Positions 1-5,486 of a stretch of 5,863 bases of DNA are shown here, in pieces. A model generated the notes under the pieces. The model was not told where the DNA came from, made no database searches, and was given only the letters and a program-made list of their open reading frames with translations. Every line of letters starts with the position of its first letter. The stretch's first letter is position 1. The translations under genes were made by a program, and so were the position numbers. Location of the stretch: contig JAUUYV010000131.1 of NCBI GenBank assembly GCA_030590275.1, positions 1 to 5,863 of the forward strand, in the 5' to 3' direction. This DNA comes from Porticoccaceae bacterium (GTDB lineage: Bacteria > Pseudomonadota > Gammaproteobacteria > Pseudomonadales > Porticoccaceae).

Positions 1-323
1 GACAACATTTGATGCAGATAGGCAGGCACCTTTAGCATAGCGTTAACCAGCAGCTCTGACGCTTCCGCAATATTACCAATGCTACCGTCAATCAGGGCTC
101 GCACCAGCGATTCCATTTCTTCCACCAGGAGCACACCACCGGAGCACGCGACTATTTTGAGAGAGCCAGACACCTGGTGAAGGTGGCTCAGACAAAACTG
201 AAGTTGTTGCTCGTTGCTATCGTCTTCCAGATAGGCTTCCAGTGCTCCATAGGCTTCGTTGAGGCTAGTCTCTACCTCATCGATCACCCATTCCAGACCC
301 CAAACGTTTTGTGTGGTATTCAC
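1..323 (-). CDS. chpA: ChpA, Pil-Chp hybrid chemotaxis histidine kinase, N-terminal part (cut by window edge)
   Basis: This is the start of the large CheA-like hybrid kinase that phosphorylates PilG and PilH. Only about 107 codons are present; the rest lies beyond position 1. Reading begins at a GTG (323-321): V/M-N-T-T-Q-N-V-W-G-L-E-W-V. The visible part is a helical bundle resembling the N-terminal FimL/HPt-like domain of Pseudomonas ChpA. Around residues 49-54 there is an H-Q-V-S-G-S stretch laid out like the H-x-x-K-G-S phospho-histidine motif of HPt domains, but with Ser in place of the usual Lys, so it may be a degenerate HPt. Further HPt domains, the kinase core, the CheW-like domain and the receiver domain are expected outside the window (family knowledge, not seen). 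The start overlaps the pilK stop by 4 nt (GTGA), and no strong Shine-Dalgarno precedes it, so translational coupling to pilK is likely. Identity rests on the sequence and on its place after pilK. Confidence 0.9.
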   Translation of the reverse strand, partial: MNTTQNVWGLEWVIDEVETSLNEAYGALEAYLEDDSNEQQLQFCLSHLHQVSGSLKIVACSGGVLLVEEMESLVRALIDGSIGNIAEASELLVNAMLKVPAYLHQML

Positions 324-1207
324 GATGATTCTCGCTCGAAAGCTTTCTGATAGGCTTGAATGCCCTGGTAAGTGACACGCTCAACATTCTGCGGCTGCCA
401 ATCGGTAAGTTCTCCAGGGCCAATAATCAAATAACCCCCGGGCTTCAAACAGTTGACCAGAAAGCTGACGGCTTCTTTTCGACGCCAACGCTTGAAATAA
501 ATCAGCATATTCTGAGTGAAAATATAATCCATACGGTGCGCAAAAAAACCATCATTCTGTTCGAAAATATTGTTCACCACGAAACTGACATTTTGTTTGA
601 CCGCTTGTTTTATGGTTATACGGTTATCGTCAAGCTTGCGGAAATAGGACACCATTTCATGCTCGGTAATATTAGGGTAGTGAGTAGCGGTGTAGACACC
701 TTCACGAGCTACTTTCACTGCTTGCCGGCTTACGTCAGAGCCCGTCACCGCAAACAGGGGTTTGGCTCGCGCCCGCGCAAAAGCTTCAAAGGCGTTGATA
801 GCCAACGAATAGGTTTCCTCTCCGGTGGAGCACCCAACACTCCAAAGGTTAATCAGGTCTCGTCGACCTTCTTGAAGCATTTGAAACAGGGTATCTCGAA
901 TAAATTCGTGGGATTCCCGGTGACGGAAAAACCGGGTTTCCTTAATGAGCAAGCGATCCAGCAGCAAGCCCCATTCTCCAACGCCCACAATAGTTCCCAA
1001 AACGTCATGAAAATAAACGTCGGCGTCATCAATATTTAGCTCATCCATTCGAGCGACTATCTGGGATCGAAAAAAAGGTTCGCGTTCGGACGCAACGCTA
1101 ACTCCTGTACGCGATTCCAGCATGTCCGTCCACAGCCGAAACTGACGGTCACTCAATTCAACGAGATGATCCTGTTGGGAAATCTTGTTATCGAATTGTT
1201 CCGACAA
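320..1207 (-). CDS. pilK: PilK, CheR-type chemoreceptor methyltransferase of the Pil-Chp system
   Basis: The 295-residue product is a SAM-dependent methyltransferase of the CheR family, presumed to methylate glutamates on PilJ. An all-helical CheR N-terminal domain (about 15-80) is followed by the hallmark K-E-T-R-F-F-R (89-95), the SAM-binding G-C-S-T-G-E-E loop (125-131), an acidic G-S-D motif (156-158) that should contact SAM, T-Q-N-M-L-I-Y-F (231-238) and L-K-P-G-G-Y-L-I-I-G-P-G-E (254-266). Length is close to the Pseudomonas protein (about 290). The start is a TTG: it is preceded by AGGAAAGGG (1224-1216) with an 8-nt gap, while the next in-frame ATG (residue 29) would remove part of the N-terminal domain. 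It begins 18 nt after the pilJ stop and ends inside the chpA start. One oddity: the Arg-Asn pair usual in CheR (C-R-N-x-x-I-Y-F) is Gln-Asn here. The soluble enzyme should act in the cytoplasm at the receptor array. Confidence 0.95.
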   Translation of the reverse strand: MSEQFDNKISQQDHLVELSDRQFRLWTDMLESRTGVSVASEREPFFRSQIVARMDELNIDDADVYFHDVLGTIVGVGEWGLLLDRLLIKETRFFRHRESHEFIRDTLFQMLQEGRRDLINLWSVGCSTGEETYSLAINAFEAFARARAKPLFAVTGSDVSRQAVKVAREGVYTATHYPNITEHEMVSYFRKLDDNRITIKQAVKQNVSFVVNNIFEQNDGFFAHRMDYIFTQNMLIYFKRWRRKEAVSFLVNCLKPGGYLIIGPGELTDWQPQNVERVTYQGIQAYQKAFERESS

Positions 1208-1215
1208 GGTTTAAA

Positions 1216-1224
1216 CCCTTTCCT
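1216..1224 (-). promoter_or_regulatory. pilK ribosome-binding site supporting a TTG start
   Basis: AGGAAAGGG lies 8 nt before the TTG at 1207 and begins right after the pilJ stop codon. It is the strongest Shine-Dalgarno in the operon and is the reason for accepting a TTG start. It may make up for the weak start codon. Confidence 0.75.
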
Positions 1225-1225
1225 A

Positions 1226-1591
1226 TTAAGCTCGACTGTCGGCAGTAGAACCCAGATCAAACTCATCCAGATTGACGTCAGCCAATTCGGACTCTAATTG
1301 TCGCCCTAGCCCCCCGCTTGATTGGGTAGCATCCATCTCCATATCAGATTCAGACAAGGACGGAAGATCCATACCGTCCAGGGTGGCGCTACTCTCGGCC
1401 AACACTGACTCAATACTTGACGGCGGTGCTGAATAGTCATCTATCCCTGGAGCCGCGAAGAGCTCATCGATCCCCGCTTCCGATCCTCGTCCACTATCGG
1501 AATAGCTATTTTCATCAGCACGACTGTTGTCGTAATCACTGCGAGCTGGCTCAGCATTTGACATGACCAGATTACGAATGCCGCCGACGCC
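1226..1591 (-). other. PilJ C-terminal acidic, Ser-rich extension (residues 671-791)
   Basis: After the conserved PilJ core ends at K-L-P-E, the reading frame continues for 121 residues. By count it holds 26 Asp/Glu, 6 Arg, no Lys and 21 Ser, giving a net charge near -20 and suggesting disorder. Within it sit short hydrophobic islands set in acid: G-I-D-E-L-F-A-A-P-G and G-I-D-D-Y (710-723), L-D-G-M-D-L-P-S-L (741-749) and N-L-D-E-F-D-L-G (777-784). Such islands are typical of docking peptides. The end does not carry the N-W-E-T/S-F pentapeptide by which some enterobacterial receptors bind CheR and CheB. The frame is open to a normal TAA followed at once by the pilK ribosome-binding site, so it is not a read-through artefact. 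What it binds is unknown. Confidence 0.8.
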
Positions 1592-3601
1592 CTCGGGCAA
1601 TTTAAAACCGGAAACAGATTCCCTCAGCTCTATAGCTGTTTCAGCCACCTCGCCAATAGATGATGCCGTTTCATTAGCACGCTCCAAAGTACGCGAAGTA
1701 ATATCCTGAATGACATTCATGGTATTGGATATGTGACCGGCAGTTGTTGACTGGTGCCGTGCAGCGGTAGAGATATCCTGAATCAACTCAGCCAAATTGG
1801 CTGATACAGTCTCTATCTCCTCCAGAGCCACCCCCGCATCCTGCGTTAACTCTGCCCCTGCGACTACTTCCGAAGTCGTGGTTTCCATAGATGCTACCGC
1901 TTCATTGGTATCAGACTGAATCGTATTTACCAATGCAGTAATTTGTTTGGTCGCATTCGCCGACCGCTCCGCAAGCCGCTGAACCTCATCGGCAACCACC
2001 GCGAAGCCTCGGCCAGCATCGCCGGCCATCGAGGCCTGAATCGCTGCGTTCAACGATAAGATATTGGTTTGGTCAGCGATATCTCCAATCAGTGACACGA
2101 TGTCCCCCACTTCCTGTGAGCTTTCTCCCAGACGCTTGATACGTTTGGAAGTATCCTGAATTTGCTCGCGGATACGATCCATACCCTTGATGGTATTGCG
2201 CACCACCCCAGCACCACTTGCTGCGATGGAAACCGACCGCTCCGCTACTGCCGCTGATTCAGCCGCATTGGCAGACACCTGGTCGATAGTAATGGCCATC
2301 TGGTTTACTGCAGCAGAGGCCCCAGCAATCTCCTGGGCCTGATGCTCTGCAGCTTCCGATAATTGCAGGGCCGTTGAGCGCGTTCCCTTGGAGGAAGAAG
2401 ACATGTTTTCTGCGGTATCCACAATGCGCGATACCAGTTCACGCAATTGAACAATTCCGAAATTAAACGCATCTGCGATCGCACCAGTGAAATCTTCGGT
2501 AACTGTAGCTTCGGCCGTCAGATCACCTTCACCGAGGCCCTGAATCTCATCGAGCAGACGTAAAATAGCTTCCTGATTGACGCGATTAAATTCGCTGGTT
2601 TCCAGCAAACGTTTGCGAGCACGGTTATAAAAGATAAATGCCAGCAGTGCGAGCCCCCCTATCAACAGGCCCACGCCTACGATGGCAGCTTTCACCAGTG
2701 ACACACCAGGGATAATCTCGCGGCTACTACGGCTTAATGGATCTAGACTTCCAGCAAGTGTTTTCCCGGAGCCCGCAAGCTTCTCCTGCTCGGCTTCAAC
2801 TTTTAGAGCAGCCTGGATAGCCGTTGTAACCACCAGATTACTGGTTTTTATAGTATTGATGGCCGGTTGTATTTTGCTAAGTTGGCTGGTAATGCGACCT
2901 AACACCACCTGGCCTTGTTGGTCCCTGACTCTAACGATGCCCAGCTCTTTATTACCACGACGCATTCCATTGAGCACTTTACTAAAAATATCAGAGTACT
3001 TGGTGAATTGCCTGCTATTGCCTTTAATGTTATTGCCAGCCAACAAGCCATCACCACTACGGCCCATACGTTCAATGAGCAGAGTTTGAGTGTGGGCTGC
3101 TTCGACCAGGCTCGCCGATTCTTTGGTGGTGAGTAGCCGCTCGGCCACCTTAGCGTAATCAGTTTGTAACTTCGGCAAAGCTTTTTCGACTTGAGTCAAA
3201 GCAATCTGGAATTTCAGAATTTCATCTCGATTGGCCAGTATGGTGTCAATATAGCCTTTAGACACTTGCCACTGATTACCAAAATCGCTGATATCGACCG
3301 AGGGTAGCTGACCACCAGGGTTGGCTTCTATGCCTTCCCATATAGTCTGAATTTGGGTTGCCGTATCATCAAGTTGCTCGAAAGCTGCTTTATCACCTCT
3401 GGCTGCCGCCAGGGAGAAACGTCCAGCCTGGCTAGATAGCCCGCCTATTTCCGTTGCTAACTGGGTTCGAGCATTATCAAACCCGGAGCTTTTCGATAGG
3501 GTATAAAACACATACCCAAGCGTGACAGCCGTAGCGATTAAAAACGTTACCATCATTAAGACCGACACTCCGGCCAGACTTGCGCCCTTACGTTCACTCA
3601 T
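1226..3601 (-). CDS. pilJ: PilJ, methyl-accepting chemoreceptor for type IV pilus control, with long acidic C-terminal tail
   Basis: The 791-residue product is an inner-membrane chemoreceptor that signals to ChpA through PilI. A first membrane helix (about 11-34) precedes a periplasmic sensor region (about 36-298) of the PilJ type, normally two helical modules. A second membrane helix (about 301-325) leads into a HAMP-like linker (about 326-395) and a long cytoplasmic coiled coil. The signalling tip is classic: I-A-D-Q-T-N-I-L-S-L-N-A-A-I-Q-A (508-523), then G-R-G-F-A-V-V-A-D-E-V (530-540), nearly the same as Pseudomonas PilJ. The conserved core ends at S-V-S-G-F-K-L-P-E (662-670), about where Pseudomonas PilJ (682 residues) stops. 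Here some 120 further residues follow, rich in Ser, Asp and Glu and without Lys. The ATG at 3601 has GGGAG (3615-3611) 9 nt upstream and an in-frame stop shortly before it, so the start is firm. The 104-nt gap to pilI holds no clear terminator. Confidence 0.97.
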   Translation of the reverse strand: MSERKGASLAGVSVLMMVTFLIATAVTLGYVFYTLSKSSGFDNARTQLATEIGGLSSQAGRFSLAAARGDKAAFEQLDDTATQIQTIWEGIEANPGGQLPSVDISDFGNQWQVSKGYIDTILANRDEILKFQIALTQVEKALPKLQTDYAKVAERLLTTKESASLVEAAHTQTLLIERMGRSGDGLLAGNNIKGNSRQFTKYSDIFSKVLNGMRRGNKELGIVRVRDQQGQVVLGRITSQLSKIQPAINTIKTSNLVVTTAIQAALKVEAEQEKLAGSGKTLAGSLDPLSRSSREIIPGVSLVKAAIVGVGLLIGGLALLAFIFYNRARKRLLETSEFNRVNQEAILRLLDEIQGLGEGDLTAEATVTEDFTGAIADAFNFGIVQLRELVSRIVDTAENMSSSSKGTRSTALQLSEAAEHQAQEIAGASAAVNQMAITIDQVSANAAESAAVAERSVSIAASGAGVVRNTIKGMDRIREQIQDTSKRIKRLGESSQEVGDIVSLIGDIADQTNILSLNAAIQASMAGDAGRGFAVVADEVQRLAERSANATKQITALVNTIQSDTNEAVASMETTTSEVVAGAELTQDAGVALEEIETVSANLAELIQDISTAARHQSTTAGHISNTMNVIQDITSRTLERANETASSIGEVAETAIELRESVSGFKLPEGVGGIRNLVMSNAEPARSDYDNSRADENSYSDSGRGSEAGIDELFAAPGIDDYSAPPSSIESVLAESSATLDGMDLPSLSESDMEMDATQSSGGLGRQLESELADVNLDEFDLGSTADSRA

Positions 3602-3705
3602 ACTTTCACGCTCCCGACGATTTTATTTCGCCGATTATGTTTTCGTTTGCGGTTCTCTCTAGTCATGTTGATTCGCTGTACTGTCCTCGGGATGAGTTCC
3701 ATTTT

Positions 3706-4248
3706 CTAGGCCGCCACGTCGCGAAAGGTCTCATCGATGACCAGGAACTCAGGCTCAAATAAAGGGATTACGCTACCATCCTTTTCCTCAAACCCACCGA
3801 CCACGTATTGAGCTAGTGAATCTGGGACGTCTTCAAGCGTAGATTTGTAAGTATCCAGAGTGAAGTGCCGCATACCCTGGATCTCATCCACTAGCAAACC
3901 CACCACGATATCATCGCTATCTATAACCAGCATGCGCTGAGTTCTTGTAGACTCACTGGGTTGTCCGCCAAGGTATTCTGCGAAATCAATCACCGGTAAC
4001 AGTTTGCCACGCACGTTAGCCACGCCTCGCATCCAGTGCTTTACGCCGGGCAAGGCTGTGTAGGGTTGCGTCGGTAACAGCTCTGCTAACTTGTCCAATG
4101 GCACTGCTAACTCTCTACCCAACACACTGAAACAAATCACCGTCGCCACCGGCGCGTAGTCTACTTGCGCTGGCAGGGCTTTTGAGTTCTGCGCGTAAGC
4201 CTGGAAAAGCTCATTCAAGGCCACAAATGCGCCTGGATATTCTGTCAT
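3706..4248 (-). CDS. pilI: PilI, CheW-like coupling protein
   Basis: The 180-residue product is a soluble adaptor that links the receptor PilJ to the kinase ChpA. It is one CheW domain (about 33-175) after a short helical leader. Family marks include F-S-V-L-G-R-E-L-A-V-P-L (40-51), G-V-A-N-V-R-G-K-L-L-P-V-I-D (75-88), which contains the R-G pair at the receptor and kinase contact face, V-G-L-L-V-D-E-I (116-123) and the closing V-I-P-L-F-E-P-E (160-167). Length matches Pseudomonas PilI (178). The ATG start follows the pilH stop by 23 nt; the only ribosome-binding candidate is a weak AGAG about 11 nt upstream, so translation may depend partly on ribosomes leaving pilH. It is followed by a 104-nt gap before pilJ, the widest in the operon. 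ChpC, a second CheW-like protein in Pseudomonas, is ruled out by position and by the fit to PilI. Confidence 0.95.
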   Translation of the reverse strand: MTEYPGAFVALNELFQAYAQNSKALPAQVDYAPVATVICFSVLGRELAVPLDKLAELLPTQPYTALPGVKHWMRGVANVRGKLLPVIDFAEYLGGQPSESTRTQRMLVIDSDDIVVGLLVDEIQGMRHFTLDTYKSTLEDVPDSLAQYVVGGFEEKDGSVIPLFEPEFLVIDETFRDVAA

Positions 4249-4271
4249 TTATTATTTGCTCTATGCATCCA

Positions 4272-4634
4272 TCAGGCGGAAAACTCTTTAACCGTTTTTA
4301 GCAGATCACCTTCTCGCACTGGTTTTATCAGGTAGGCCTTAGCTCCTTGCCTGGTTCCCCAGACTCTATCTGCTTCCTGGTTTTTTGTAGTGACCATAAT
4401 GATCGGAATATGGCCGGTTTCACTGTCTCTCGTAAGAAGACGTGTCGCCTGGAAACCATTAAGGCCAGGCATGACAACATCCATCAAGACCACATCGGGT
4501 TGTTCCTGTTTAGCTACCTGTACGCCCTGCTCCGCGGATTCCGCAGACAATACCGTGTAACCATTTTTTTTGAGAATGCCTTCAAGCTTGTAAGTTTCGC
4601 TCGGAGAATCATCGATAATTAAGACTTTTGCCAT
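4272..4634 (-). CDS. pilH: PilH, single-domain response regulator
   Basis: The 120-residue product is a CheY-like receiver phosphorylated by ChpA. In Pseudomonas it works against or downstream of PilG, favouring pilus retraction and lowering cAMP output. Counting from the chosen ATG: acidic pocket D8-D9, phospho-acceptor D52 in V-L-M-D-V-V-M-P-G-L-N-G-F-Q, conserved Thr pair T82-T83 and K104 in Y-L-I-K-P. The V-W-G-T-R-Q-G-A run (91-98) is a PilH mark that separates it from PilG. Two ATGs are possible. The one at 4634 gives M-A-K-V-L-I-I-D-D-S, matching the start of Pseudomonas PilH (121 residues), and was chosen. The one at 4670 adds 12 residues (M-T-K-P-A-K-L-V-V-E-P-N) with no family counterpart. 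Neither has a strong Shine-Dalgarno (a GGA sits 7 nt before the chosen ATG). A small hairpin lies between the two starts. There is no output domain. Confidence 0.93.
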   Translation of the reverse strand: MAKVLIIDDSPSETYKLEGILKKNGYTVLSAESAEQGVQVAKQEQPDVVLMDVVMPGLNGFQATRLLTRDSETGHIPIIMVTTKNQEADRVWGTRQGAKAYLIKPVREGDLLKTVKEFSA

Positions 4635-4647
4635 GTTTGGTTCCACT

Positions 4648-4662
4648 ACCAGCTTTGCTGGT
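4648..4662 (-). repeat. Small perfect hairpin just upstream of the pilH start
   Basis: On the coding strand the sequence reads ACCAGC, AAA, GCTGGT: a perfect 6-bp inverted repeat around a 3-nt loop. It ends 13 nt before the chosen pilH ATG and lies between the two candidate starts. In mRNA it could bring the weak GGA element into the open or hinder ribosomes coming from the upstream ATG. It has no T-tract after it, so it is not an intrinsic terminator. The inverted repeat is plain in the sequence; a role in translation or RNA processing is inference. Confidence 0.5.
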
Positions 4663-4727
4663 TTGGTCATCTGCTTAGTTTTCGCTGCCGCTATCCAACA
4701 ACAAATTCAGGCGCCCGGATAATACCT

Positions 4728-5147
4728 CTAGCTCGTTGACGCGCTGCTAGCCTCGGCGACAGGTTTGTCGGTAACGACCCGCTGGAGAACTTCAAATAAC
4801 TCGTTTTTACTAAACGGTTTAGTAAGATATTCATCGGCACCAACGATGCGTCCCTTGGCTTTATCGAACAAGCCATCTTTACTCGACAACATCACTACGG
4901 GAATATCACTAAACTCGCTATTGTTTTTTATTAGTGCGCGGGTTTGGTAACCGTCGAGCCTTGGCATCATAATATCAACAAAGATCATGTCGGGGCGGTT
5001 ATCGGCAATTTTCGCGAGGGAGTCAAAACCATCTACCGCTGTCACCACTTTACAACCCGCCTTGGTCAGCAAAGTTTCAGCTGTTCGTCGTATTGTATTG
5101 CTGTCGTCAATAACCATGACTTTCATGTTTTCAATGCTTGCAGCCAT
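4728..5147 (-). CDS. pilG: PilG, single-domain response regulator for pilus extension
   Basis: The 139-residue product is a CheY-like receiver, first gene of the Pil-Chp operon and a target of ChpA. In Pseudomonas, PilG promotes pilus extension and adenylate cyclase (CyaB) activity, with FimV/FimL partners. Seen here: acidic pocket D14-D15 in V-M-V-I-D-D-S, phospho-acceptor D58 in I-F-V-D-I-M-M-P-R-L-D-G-Y-Q, S88-S89 at the switch Thr/Ser site, and K110 in Y-L-T-K-P-F. The runs T-I-R-R-T-A-E-T-L-L and K-D-G-L-F-D-K-A-K-G-R-I-V-G are very close to Pseudomonas PilG (135 residues). There is no output domain, only a short Ser/Ala tail (131-139). The ATG at 5147 is chosen because AGGA lies 4 nt and AAGG 10 nt before it; M8 is a less likely alternative. 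Its leader carries two adjacent inverted repeats, and it lies divergent to gshB. Confidence 0.97.
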   Translation of the reverse strand: MAASIENMKVMVIDDSNTIRRTAETLLTKAGCKVVTAVDGFDSLAKIADNRPDMIFVDIMMPRLDGYQTRALIKNNSEFSDIPVVMLSSKDGLFDKAKGRIVGADEYLTKPFSKNELFEVLQRVVTDKPVAEASSASTS

Positions 5148-5168
5148 CTTTTCCTAACCTTTAATCAA

Positions 5169-5183
5169 GCTAACTGTGTTAGC
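5169..5183 (-). repeat. Inverted repeat 1 in pilG leader (6-bp stem, 3-nt loop)
   Basis: GCTAAC, then a 3-nt loop, then GTTAGC: a perfect inverted repeat ending about 21 nt before the pilG ATG, just ahead of its ribosome-binding site. It shares its outer GC with the next inverted repeat, so as RNA the two could form side by side only by competing for those bases. It may be an operator or a leader hairpin; the sequence cannot tell which. Confidence 0.55.
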
Positions 5184-5203
5184 CCAGGTCGATCGATCTG
5201 GGC
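5182..5203. repeat. Inverted repeat 2 in pilG leader (22-bp near-palindrome)
   Basis: The 22-bp element has GCCCAG and CTGGGC arms around a centre built on TCGATCGA. All pairs match apart from one position, which is a G-U wobble in plus-strand RNA and an A-C mismatch in pilG mRNA. It is centred about 45 nt upstream of the pilG ATG. Its near-perfect dyad symmetry fits a binding site for a dimeric regulator; it could also fold as a leader hairpin. On the plus strand it is followed by CCTTTAATTT, too poor in T for a confident terminator. Confidence 0.6.
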
Positions 5204-5405
5204 CTTTAATTTACACTCAAATTTACGATGCAATAGCACAACATATACTACCCAACTCGAAATAAATTGGATCAGGATTATTTTTAACACAATATCAAGG
5301 TATTATCTATAACAGTCGGATTCAAAAGATAAATGCTTCGCACTTTCTCTAGATCAACGGCCATCTAATCACGTTTTCATAGGATAATCACCGACAAGTT
5401 AGCTT

Positions 5406-5421
5406 AGCCCCGGTCAGGGCT
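5406..5421 (+). repeat. Inverted repeat upstream of gshB
   Basis: AGCCC, a 6-nt loop CGGTCA, then GGGCT form a 5-bp GC-rich inverted repeat about 65 nt before the gshB ATG. The left side, TTAGCCCCGGTC (5404-5415), matches TTAGCCCAGGTC (5179-5190) near pilG at 11 of 12 bases in the same orientation. This suggests a shared site, although the match is short and could be chance. Confidence 0.45.
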
Positions 5422-5470
5422 GTACAGGAAAGAATATTGGGCGGATTTATTTGCTCGAAAGCCAACCTTT

Positions 5471-5477
5471 AAGGAAG
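5471..5477 (+). promoter_or_regulatory. gshB ribosome-binding site
   Basis: AAGGAAG contains a good Shine-Dalgarno core, with 9 nt between its last base and the ATG at 5487. It supports the chosen gshB start. Confidence 0.8.
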
Positions 5478-5486
5478 CCTAAAATC

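Larger units (their letters stand above)
5148..5486. promoter_or_regulatory. Divergent regulatory region between pilG and gshB
   Basis: This 339-bp stretch is the only long gene-free part of the window and must hold the start signals for pilG (leftward) and gshB (rightward). The middle (about 5205-5390) is clearly AT-rich, as expected for promoters. I could not find a convincing sigma-70 box pair with good spacing. Weak possibilities are a GATAAT at 5383-5388 on the plus strand for gshB, without a matching -35, and an A/T-rich run around 5250-5320 for pilG. No sigma-54 pattern was seen. Short inverted repeats near each gene are listed separately. ORFs crossing this stretch have no recognisable product. 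Confidence 0.6.

Noticed and set aside
356..1039. A 227-codon open frame on the plus strand opposite pilK
   Set aside because: It runs antisense to a gene with clear CheR motifs, has no recognisable domain and reads like a complement shadow of pilK.
2682..3136. Two overlapping plus-strand frames opposite the pilJ sensor region
   Set aside because: Both are antisense to well-supported pilJ, with no ribosome-binding site or family resemblance noticed.
4691..4876. A 61-codon minus-strand frame overlapping the pilG 3' end
   Set aside because: It is a different frame inside pilG, whose own frame is certain; no sign of a real product.
5182..5213. A possible intrinsic terminator on the plus strand (dyad followed by CCTTTAATTT)
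   Set aside because: The T-run is short and broken, and no plus-strand gene ends just before it. A leader structure or operator for pilG fits better.
4944..5312. A 122-codon plus-strand frame crossing pilG and the intergenic region
   Set aside because: Most of it is antisense to pilG and it runs through the AT-rich regulatory region; no protein features are visible.
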